From Pedobacter kyonggii (GTDB taxonomy: Bacteria; Bacteroidota; Bacteroidia; Sphingobacteriales; Sphingobacteriaceae), in contig NZ_SIXF01000017.1 in NCBI RefSeq assembly GCF_004310665.1, forward strand, positions 1 to 64,000: DNA of 64,000 nucleotides, read 5' to 3'. Every line of letters begins with the position of its first letter. The stretch's first letter is position 1. Both the position numbers and the translations under genes were made by a program. The notes beneath the pieces were generated by a model. That model worked only from the letters and a program-made list of their open reading frames with translations. It ran no database searches and was not told where the DNA came from. Positions 34,946 to 41,951 of this stretch are shown piece by piece.

Positions 34946-35375
34946 TTCCTTTTGAAATTAACATGCCCGAAATGCGGCCTTTGCAAATCATTTCGCCTGC
35001 TGCATTTTCCATTTTTACTTTGCAACTTAGTTTATTAAACCTAAAATACACTTTCTCACTCGTTACTGTAACCTGCTCACTAGGGTAAACCGGTTTTAAA
35101 AAGTCAATAGCGTTTGACGTCATGGCGATGGATATATTTTGATCAATATCTTTTAACAGGTAAATGCCTAAACAGACCAATCCAATCTGTGCCATGGTTT
35201 CAGTGAGGATCACCGCGGGCGTTACCGGACGGTCTTTAAAATGACCCTCGTAAAACGGAAGGTTTTCAGGATAGATATATGTCCCGATTACGCCGTTTTC
35301 GTCAACATGCAGCAACTCATCAACAAATAGAAAAGATTTGCCGTAAGGGAGTTTAGCTAGGATCTCTTTTTTCAT
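34938..35375 (-). CDS. FabZ-like 3-hydroxyacyl-ACP dehydratase
   Basis: A 145-residue hotdog-fold protein. FYEGHFKDRPVTPAVILTETMAQIG carries His45 and Glu59, matching the FabZ/FabA catalytic pair (HFPGxPVxPGV...E). Gly at the PG position is Ala here. It would remove water from the 3-hydroxyacyl-ACP made in the operon's chain-building cycle. No ketoreductase or enoyl reductase is present in the cluster, so FabG/FabI of primary metabolism, or none, must complete the cycle. Overlaps the KS gene by 8 bases; 18 bases after the PKS stop. Confidence 0.88.
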   Translation of the reverse strand: MKKEILAKLPYGKSFLFVDELLHVDENGVIGTYIYPENLPFYEGHFKDRPVTPAVILTETMAQIGLVCLGIYLLKDIDQNISIAMTSNAIDFLKPVYPSEQVTVTSEKVYFRFNKLSCKVKMENAAGEMICKGRISGMLISKGNG

Positions 35376-35393
35376 TAGTGATTAGTTGAATGA

Positions 35394-36446
35394 TTACCAT
35401 TGTAAAAGTATGCGCTGTGCAGAAAATCCAGGACCAAAACTTAACATCAGTCCTTTTTCTCCAGTCATTGGCTTTTTATCCATAATCCGTTCTAAAACAT
35501 AGAGAACTGTTGCGCTGCTCATGTTTCCATAAAGCCTTAAAACTTCTTTCGTTTCGTCTATATTTTTGCCTATCTGGCCAAATAATTCTTCAACAATCTG
35601 GATAATCTTTTTTCCACCCGGATGGAAGATTAAATGGTTTATATTATTAATATCGAGGCCATTTTTGGAAAGAAAAGGATGAATGATATCTGGAAAATGA
35701 TTCGAAATGGTTTCTGGAACTGCTACGTCCAGTACCATTTGCAATCCGGTATTGGTAAGTTTAAATCCCATCATCTCTTCAGCATCATAAAAATGGTACA
35801 TTTCTTCAGCTAAAATTTCTGGCCCACTATCTTCTTCATTCGAACTTAACAGTACACAGGCGGCACCATCGCCAAATATTGCTGCACTTACAATGTTGGC
35901 CATCGAAAAATCGTTTAATTGAAAGGTTGCTGTTGGTGATTCTACTGCAACAACTGCGGCCCGTTTACCAGGATTTGCTTTCAGGAAATTCTTTGCATAA
36001 ATCATGCCTGATACACCAGCGGCACAGCCCATTTCGGTAACCGGCAGCCGCACAATATCCTGGCGGAGTGTAAGTAAGTTGATCAGATAAGCATCTAAAG
36101 ATGGGATCATGATACCGGTGCAGCTCACCGTAATGATGTAGTCTAAATCCTGAGCTTGCCAGTTGGCTTTTTCGAGTGCGGTTTCCAAACATTTGGCACC
36201 CAGCTTTATCCCTTCTCTTACATAAATGTTGTTTCTCTCCTCAAAACTTAAATCACTAAAAACCTCTTCGGGCGACATGATCGAGTATCTTTTATCTACT
36301 GCGGCGCTTTCAAAAATCTTTTTTACCTTTCGGATAAAGCGGTCATCCTGATCTTTTAGCCACATATCTAAAAATGGTAAAATTTCAGCGGTTGACCTCC
36401 AGAATTCGGGCAAGGCTTTACTTACTGCTTTTACGGTTACGCTCAT
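35394..36446 (-). CDS. Type III polyketide synthase (chalcone synthase-like)
   Basis: A 350-residue homodimeric condensing enzyme. The triad is complete: Cys141 (VTEMGCAAGVSG), His275 (HLIFHPGGKK) and Asn308 (RLYGNMSSAT). The C-terminal loop reads SFGPGF near residue 340, close to the GFGPG of the family. Such enzymes extend an acyl starter with malonyl-CoA and cyclise it, giving alkylpyrones, alkylresorcinols or related rings. In Azotobacter ArsB and Streptomyces SrsA the starters are fatty acyl groups; here the adjacent KS, dehydratase, ACP and PPTase suggest the same. Overlaps the methyltransferase gene by 4 bases. Confidence 0.95.
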   Translation of the reverse strand: MSVTVKAVSKALPEFWRSTAEILPFLDMWLKDQDDRFIRKVKKIFESAAVDKRYSIMSPEEVFSDLSFEERNNIYVREGIKLGAKCLETALEKANWQAQDLDYIITVSCTGIMIPSLDAYLINLLTLRQDIVRLPVTEMGCAAGVSGMIYAKNFLKANPGKRAAVVAVESPTATFQLNDFSMANIVSAAIFGDGAACVLLSSNEEDSGPEILAEEMYHFYDAEEMMGFKLTNTGLQMVLDVAVPETISNHFPDIIHPFLSKNGLDINNINHLIFHPGGKKIIQIVEELFGQIGKNIDETKEVLRLYGNMSSATVLYVLERIMDKKPMTGEKGLMLSFGPGFSAQRILLQW

Positions 36447-37156
36447 ATTGTTTTAATTATCCATTGGTAGCGGAAAGCCCATTTCCATTTTATTGAACTC
36501 GATTTCAGCTTTAATTGTTTGCTATATTTAAGCAAATCTGCCCTTTTAAACCCACGCAGAATTGATACTAATCCATCTTCTCTGGACATATCATTTAAAC
36601 GGAATACATAACACAAAGCTTTAAACAGGTAATACGCCACTGCACTTCTTTGCAGGTCGTTTATTACAATACCCACGGCTGCCGAGTTTTTAAAATTCTC
36701 AAGCAGATCAATAATTTCTTCATCTTTAAAATGATGTAGGGTTAAAGTACAAAGCATAATGTCGCAAGGTTCTGTTTTACTTAAATCATCAAAAATATCG
36801 CTACAGGCGTAGGTTATATTGGGATAGTTTTTAGATAAACTTTGTGCATGATTTATAGTGTATCTATTGGCATCTATCCCTTTTAAAATAAAATGTAAAC
36901 CTTGTTTATTTGCATAATCTGCCAAAGTGCGCAACATATCTCCATTTCCACAACCAATATCAGTAATACGAATAACCTCGTCCTTTGGTTTGCTAATGAT
37001 TAAGCTCTTAACTCCTTCGAGTGTAACTTTATTGCCACCAAGGAGCTGATTGATGCTGGCTATTTTATCCAGTGCATCGCGTAATATCTCACCTTCCATA
37101 GCAAAGTCATCCATAATCTCCGGTGCTGTACTTCTATATGTGGTATCTATTGGCAT
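36443..37156 (-). CDS. SAM-dependent methyltransferase
   Basis: A 237-residue class I methyltransferase. Motif I is ITDIGCGNGDML (DIGCGNGD at 66-73), followed by LKGIDANRYTI (acidic loop), CDIMLCTLTLHHF (motif IV/V) and VGIVINDLQRSAVAYYLF. It is followed by the PKS gene with a 4-base overlap, so it probably methylates the polyketide product (O- or C-methylation cannot be told). The family placement near UbiE/ubiquinone-type methyltransferases is by fold only. In the Streptomyces srs operon a methyltransferase also acts directly after the type III PKS. Confidence 0.9.
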   Translation of the reverse strand: MPIDTTYRSTAPEIMDDFAMEGEILRDALDKIASINQLLGGNKVTLEGVKSLIISKPKDEVIRITDIGCGNGDMLRTLADYANKQGLHFILKGIDANRYTINHAQSLSKNYPNITYACSDIFDDLSKTEPCDIMLCTLTLHHFKDEEIIDLLENFKNSAAVGIVINDLQRSAVAYYLFKALCYVFRLNDMSREDGLVSILRGFKRADLLKYSKQLKLKSSSIKWKWAFRYQWIIKTI

Positions 37157-37159
37157 TTA

Positions 37160-38287
37160 TTATAAAATCTTGATCGGTTTACCATGTGTCTGTTTAATTA
37201 TTTTATGGAGAAGAAAGGGCATTTTAGTCAACGCACTCATGGCTAAACTTTCGAATTTATTGTTCCTTAGCAAAGAAGATAATACGCTGCCCACTTTTAA
37301 GCGGCTTTTAAATTCCTTGTTCCAGTGTAAAGTATAAGTTTTTTCCAATGCTGCACGCGAACCAATTTTTCCCTCCATTTTTTGATGCAAAAGTTCTGAA
37401 ACAATTTTGGCACTGTGGATGGCCATGGCCATGCCGTTGCCACAAAGTGGATGAATTAATCCGGCAGTATCGCCAATCATTAAAATATGGTTATACACAG
37501 GTTCTTTAGTTTCGAAAGAAATCTGACTGATGGTTAATGGTGCATCGAATAAACAGGTAGCATTTTCGAAAATAGCTTTCAAATGCCTATTTTTATAGAG
37601 TGCGTTTTCCTGGAAGGCAAGCAGGTTTTTATGTTTTTTGAACCGCTCATAGTTAGCTAGATAACAGATATTCAATCGGTCATTTTCAACCTTCGAAACG
37701 CCACAATAGCCACCTTCAAAATTATGAAGGCTTACCAGATTATTCGGAAAATCGGCTTTGTAATGGGCTTTAACTGCCAGGTATGGTGATTGTTTATTGA
37801 TGAAATTCCGGTTTAGCTTAACATCAATTGCTGACCTTTTTCCATAAGCACCAATAAGGTAAGTGGCAACAAAAGCGTTTTTAGCAGTTGTTACCATAAA
37901 TTGATTATTGGCAAAGTTAATCTGTACTACGCGATCATGAATTACGTTTATTTTTCTCCTGATCAGTTCGGTATATAGATAATGATCGATGGTGTATCTG
38001 CTTAAACCAAAGCCGCCAAGGGGTAATTTAGTTTTTATGCTTTTGCCAGAAAGGGAAGTGAAAAGCAGTTCGCTTATTAATGTGGGCGCCAGATTTTCAA
38101 TACCCAGACCGAGCCATTCAAAATAAGGGAGCACCTCATTCGAAATATATTCGCCGCAAACTTTATGATGGGGATAGGTATCTTTTTCGATCAACGTAAC
38201 ATTTAAACCCGCCTTATTCAGGTGAAGTGCGGCTGTTAAACCTGCCAATCCACCACCAATAATTAAAATTTCTGTTTCGGCCCGCAT
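37160..38287 (-). CDS. FAD-dependent oxidoreductase (geranylgeranyl reductase/hydroxylase type)
   Basis: A 375-residue flavoprotein. The dinucleotide fold is EILIIGGGLAGLTAALHL near the N-terminus; KVCGEYISNEVLPYF is the motif of geranylgeranyl-reductase-like and aromatic monooxygenase families; MIGDTAGLIHPLCGNGMAMAI (GD box) closes the FAD site. It is the first gene of the operon, 3 bases before the methyltransferase. In srs-type pathways a FAD hydroxylase oxidises the alkylresorcinol to a quinone; that role is a good analogy but not proved. Could alternatively reduce double bonds. Confidence 0.9.
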   Translation of the reverse strand: MRAETEILIIGGGLAGLTAALHLNKAGLNVTLIEKDTYPHHKVCGEYISNEVLPYFEWLGLGIENLAPTLISELLFTSLSGKSIKTKLPLGGFGLSRYTIDHYLYTELIRRKINVIHDRVVQINFANNQFMVTTAKNAFVATYLIGAYGKRSAIDVKLNRNFINKQSPYLAVKAHYKADFPNNLVSLHNFEGGYCGVSKVENDRLNICYLANYERFKKHKNLLAFQENALYKNRHLKAIFENATCLFDAPLTISQISFETKEPVYNHILMIGDTAGLIHPLCGNGMAMAIHSAKIVSELLHQKMEGKIGSRAALEKTYTLHWNKEFKSRLKVGSVLSSLLRNNKFESLAMSALTKMPFLLHKIIKQTHGKPIKIL

Positions 38288-38726
38288 ATGATAAGATGGA
38301 ATCCCAATATAACATTTAAAATTCGGGTTTGTTCCATTTAAGCTTCTTTAACCGCTGAGATCATGGAGAGAAAAATACAGAGGGCACCGAGTTGGGTGTG
38401 CAATGTGTTGTCGGAACAAGGTGCTGTCAGATGTTACCATCTGACAGTTTCGTTTGCGCTCGTTTCTAAACGAGTGCACAAATAGCTTTACGATTTTATC
38501 GTTTGTGACGATTGATTGTCTTTTCTGGGAGGTTCAAAAACCTTTAAAAGTAGCAGTGTCAGTTTTGAATAAACGGGCTTTCCGCTATATTCCCGATTCT
38601 TCATCGGGAATATAGCGGAAAGCCCGACTAACATTAATTATGTTTACAGACGCTGCTTTCCAAATAATCTTTATAATTATCATCTCTTTTGCGCTTGTCA
38701 TTAAACAAGCGTTAGCTTAATCTATT
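38288..38726. repeat. Intergenic hairpin cluster with a 24-bp perfect palindrome
   Basis: From left: CTGTCAGATG-TTAC-CATCTGACAG (38424-38447), CTCGTTT-CT-AAACGAG (38459-38474), ACGAT-TTT-ATCGT (38490-38502), a 24-bp perfect stem with loop TCTTC (38574-38597 with 38603-38626), and CGCTTGT-6nt-ACAAGCG (38692-38711). The second resembles the outer hairpins of the element at 30374. No gene. The operon promoter should lie at about 38288-38400; none found with confidence. Confidence 0.75.
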
Positions 38727-39866
38727 TTATCTATCACTTCTTTCTTCCATATTCAAATCGGTATCAAAAGGGCTTTTTGTAAATGGATAAATGGATTGTT
38801 TAACAAAACCTTTCGGATATGAAGCTTCATGTACACCTGTTCCGGCGGGCCATTCTTTGCCTGGTAAGTAATAGGTGCCGAACATCATATCAATAAAGGG
38901 GAATATTGACGCGAAGTTATGGCCATAATATTTAGGATCTTCGCAATGGTGCCAATAGTGATATTGGGGTGTAGTAAAAATGTATTTTAACGGGCCAAAA
39001 TTAATCCTGGTGTTGGCATGGATGAGTACCGCATGTATGGCAATAAATATAATGTACACATTGAAAACGGTAGATGAAAAGCCCAAAACATAAAGTGGGA
39101 TAAAGGTCATTGCCCTGGTGAAAAATATATCAATAAAATGAGTACGGCTTCCGGCCAGCCAATCCATATTTTGTGTAGAATGGTGTATGGAATGGAAACG
39201 CCATAAGGCTACCCGGGTATGGAAAAAACGATGTGCCCAGTATTGAAACAAATCGGTACTGAAAAAAGCCAAAAACAAGGCCACTACAAATGGGAGGCCT
39301 TGTACCCAGGTGTGCAATTTATCTAAACCTATCCAACCGAAAAATAATACGGCAGGTTTTTGGGTTACAATGCCAAAAAACTGAATAAATAGGTGACTGA
39401 TTACAAAATAGGTTAAATCGGTACGCCATTCTTCGTGGAATTTGGTTTGATCATTATTTTTTGGGAAAAACAATTCTAAGGGAACAAAAATGGCAACCAT
39501 TAACAGCAGATCTAAAATCATCCAATCAAGGCCGAAGTGCCAGCCTGATTTGGCTACATCTCTACCTTCTACACTCAAAGCACCCAATATTACGGCCAAA
39601 GCACCAAGTGCAAAGCCTGGCCAGGCCCATTTTAGTTTTTTACTAAGGATTAAGCTCAGTAATGAAAAGAAGAAACACCCTATAACACCGCCAAGCATTA
39701 AAGCTTCCATACTGTTTTTTGTGTAAATTTCACGGAATTCGGGGGTGGTGAGCTTTTCTGGATAATGAAAACACAGGATACCTAAAAGCGCCAATACAGC
39801 TAAAAAAATAGAAATAAATCCACTAATCTGGCCCTGGCCCACTACTAATCTTTTGTTCGGAGACAT
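38727..39866 (-). CDS. Sterol desaturase / fatty acid hydroxylase family membrane protein
   Basis: A 379-residue integral membrane di-iron enzyme. About seven hydrophobic segments, with the eight-His cluster: HRFFHTRVALWRFHSIHHS (HxxxH and HxxHH), then HAVLIHANTR, and YHYWHHCEDPKYYGHN. Members hydroxylate or desaturate lipids using O2. Two N-terminal helices precede the catalytic half. It lies 440 bases upstream of the type III PKS operon, same strand, but behind a structured gap, so a link to that pathway is possible and untested. Substrate unknown. Confidence 0.88.
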   Translation of the reverse strand: MSPNKRLVVGQGQISGFISIFLAVLALLGILCFHYPEKLTTPEFREIYTKNSMEALMLGGVIGCFFFSLLSLILSKKLKWAWPGFALGALAVILGALSVEGRDVAKSGWHFGLDWMILDLLLMVAIFVPLELFFPKNNDQTKFHEEWRTDLTYFVISHLFIQFFGIVTQKPAVLFFGWIGLDKLHTWVQGLPFVVALFLAFFSTDLFQYWAHRFFHTRVALWRFHSIHHSTQNMDWLAGSRTHFIDIFFTRAMTFIPLYVLGFSSTVFNVYIIFIAIHAVLIHANTRINFGPLKYIFTTPQYHYWHHCEDPKYYGHNFASIFPFIDMMFGTYYLPGKEWPAGTGVHEASYPKGFVKQSIYPFTKSPFDTDLNMEERSDR

Positions 39867-39963
39867 TAAAATATGTTTTGGTAGAGAACAATGATAATAA
39901 AAAAAGACAAAATATGGTCGAATAACTTTTGCATAGTTGGTTAATGCGGTTAATCGGTTAATT

Positions 39964-39998
39964 GACTTCGGACTCTGGACTACCGACTTCGGACTAAT
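39964..39998. repeat. Heptad-period tract (GACTNNN)5
   Basis: gacttcg, gactctg, gactacc, gacttcg, gactaat: five units in perfect 7-nt register, the clearest of the family. It lies between the hydroxylase gene and lpxK. Confidence 0.85.
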
Positions 39999-40101
39999 TC
40001 AATTTTCTACAAACCATTTCATTGATTAAGGGTTGCTTTATTGGGTATCGGCTTAGCCATGCCTTTCTTTTTTAAATAATCAGTATTTTTGAAACCACGA
40101 T

Positions 40102-41163
40102 ATGCTACTGAACTATCTACGCCTTTTATTGCTTCCTTTTTCGATCATTTATGGAATGGCTATTCTCCTCCGTAAAAAACTTTATGATTGGGGATTAATG
40201 CGATCTGTAAAGTTCGATTTACCGGTAATCTGTGTAGGCAATTTAGCCGTTGGCGGATCGGGCAAAACGCCAACAACAGAGTATTTAGTGAAGTTGCTGG
40301 CCGATTATAAAATAGCCATACTCAGTAGGGGATATGGCCGGAAAACGAAAGGCTTTATCATTGCCGATGGCGCTGCAACTGCCGAAACGATAGGGGATGA
40401 GCCATTACAGTACCATCAAAAATTTGCAGCCGTTACCGTTGCTGTTTGCGAAGACCGTGTAAATGGAATTAAACAATTGGAAGAGAATCATGATTTAGTT
40501 ATCCTTGATGATGCCTTTCAGCACCGCGCGGTAAGGGCAGGTTTTAATATTTTGCTTTTCGAATTTAGAAAGTTGGGTACTTTACAGTTTTTATTGCCAG
40601 CCGGAAATTTAAGGGATGTTTTCTCCTCGCGTAAAAGGGCCGATGTATTGTTGGTTACAAAATCGCCAGTTCCGTTGTTACATGTTGCGCAGCAGGCCGC
40701 TATAAATGAGCTACAGCCAAATGCAAATCAACCTGTATTACATTCTTATTTAAAGTATGGCGATCTTATTCATTTATATGATAACGAAAGCCGCACGCTC
40801 GAGGCGATTAAAGATTTCGAAATTTTTCTGCTCACCGGAATCGCAAATCCTGCTCCGTTAATAGAAGAGCTTGAAAAATATACTAAAACCATTAAACACG
40901 AAGAATTTCGGGATCATTATGTTTTCAAAAATGATGATATTAAGAAGTTTAAATCGGTTTTTATGGCCAGTACTAAAAAAGATAAAATCATTATCACAAC
41001 AGAAAAGGATAGCAAGCGTTTAAGAGCTACCGGATTTGAAGATTTACTGGTAGATTTACCTGTATATTATTTACCCATAGAGGTTGAATTATTTGAAGAA
41101 GATAAGATTACCTTTGACGAACTCATTTTAAACTATGTTAAGAGCAATAGAAGAAACCGTTGA
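40102..41163 (+). CDS. lpxK: Tetraacyldisaccharide 4'-kinase
   Basis: A 353-residue inner-membrane-associated kinase that phosphorylates the 4' position of the lipid A precursor. A hydrophobic N-terminal helix (LRLLLLPFSIIYGMAILL) anchors it; the P-loop is GNLAVGGSGKTPTTE (residues 46-60); AILSRGYGRKTKG, then VILDDAFQHRAV (catalytic Asp region) and RKRADVLLVTKSP follow. Length normal. It heads a three-gene run with punA (29-base overlap) and a porin. Gram-negative envelope with lipid A is confirmed by its presence. Confidence 0.95.
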   Translation: MLLNYLRLLLLPFSIIYGMAILLRKKLYDWGLMRSVKFDLPVICVGNLAVGGSGKTPTTEYLVKLLADYKIAILSRGYGRKTKGFIIADGAATAETIGDEPLQYHQKFAAVTVAVCEDRVNGIKQLEENHDLVILDDAFQHRAVRAGFNILLFEFRKLGTLQFLLPAGNLRDVFSSRKRADVLLVTKSPVPLLHVAQQAAINELQPNANQPVLHSYLKYGDLIHLYDNESRTLEAIKDFEIFLLTGIANPAPLIEELEKYTKTIKHEEFRDHYVFKNDDIKKFKSVFMASTKKDKIIITTEKDSKRLRATGFEDLLVDLPVYYLPIEVELFEEDKITFDELILNYVKSNRRNR

Positions 41164-41950
41164 ATATATAAAACGTAAAACAGAGAACTTTAAGCCCGAA
41201 ATAGGTATTATTTTAGGTACTGGCTTGGGTGGCTTGGTAAAGGAAATCGAAGTTGAGCATCAATTGATGTATTCTAATATTCCAAATTTTCCAATCTCTA
41301 CTTTAGAATTTCATAGTGGGAAACTGATTTTTGGAACATTGAACGGGAAGAAAATTATTGCCATGCAAGGGCGCCTACATTATTACGAAGGTTACAGCAT
41401 GCAACAGATTACCTTTCCGGTTAGGGTAATGAAAGGTTTGGGTATAGAAAACTTAATTGTATCTAATGCTGCGGGCTCGTTAAATCCTGAGTTTAAAAAG
41501 GGCGATTTAATGATTATCGATGATCATATTAATTTGCAGCCAGATAACCCATTGCGGGGTTTAATTGAAAGTGAATTAGGTCCTCGTTTCCCGGATATGA
41601 GCCAGCCGTATAAACGCGATATCATAGCCAAAGCGCTGGAAATAGCTAAAGATGTAGATATTAACTGCCATAAAGGGGTATATGTTGCCGTTTCCGGACC
41701 GAATTTAGAAACCAAAGCTGAATATAAATACCTGCGTTTAATTGGCGCTGATGCAGTTGGTATGAGTACCGTGCCTGAGGTTATTGTGGCCAATCACGCT
41801 GGTTTGCCTGTTTTTGCCATCTCGGTGTTAACGGATGAGGGTTTTCCAGAAGACCTGCAACCTTTTAATTTAGAAGAAATTTTAGCAGCAGCAGCCAAAG
41901 CCGAGCCTAAAATGACAGAGATTTTAACCCGCTTAATTTCTGAACTATAA
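41135..41950 (+). CDS. punA: Purine nucleoside phosphorylase
   Basis: A 271-residue trimeric-type PNP. Motifs: IGIILGTGLGGLVKEIE (phosphate-binding), MQGRLHYYEGY, VSNAAGSLNPEF (purine pocket), GPNLETKAEYKYLRLIGADAVGMSTVPEVIVANH (ribose and base contacts with Glu and Met). It cleaves inosine/guanosine with phosphate to free base and ribose-1-phosphate in salvage. Its start overlaps the end of lpxK by 29 bases; the N-terminus MLRAIEETVEYIKRK is family-like, which supports this start. Confidence 0.94.
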   Translation: MLRAIEETVEYIKRKTENFKPEIGIILGTGLGGLVKEIEVEHQLMYSNIPNFPISTLEFHSGKLIFGTLNGKKIIAMQGRLHYYEGYSMQQITFPVRVMKGLGIENLIVSNAAGSLNPEFKKGDLMIIDDHINLQPDNPLRGLIESELGPRFPDMSQPYKRDIIAKALEIAKDVDINCHKGVYVAVSGPNLETKAEYKYLRLIGADAVGMSTVPEVIVANHAGLPVFAISVLTDEGFPEDLQPFNLEEILAAAAKAEPKMTEILTRLISEL

Positions 41951-41951
41951 G

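Noticed and set aside
32961-38287. Flexirubin/dialkylresorcinol (DarAB) or aryl-polyene cluster
   Set aside because: There is a true chalcone-synthase-like PKS, and no DarA/DarB, ketoreductase, acyltransferase or ammonia-lyase gene that those clusters require.
39964-39998. CRISPR-like array at the heptad tracts
   Set aside because: The repeat unit is 7 nt with no spacers and there are no cas genes in the window.
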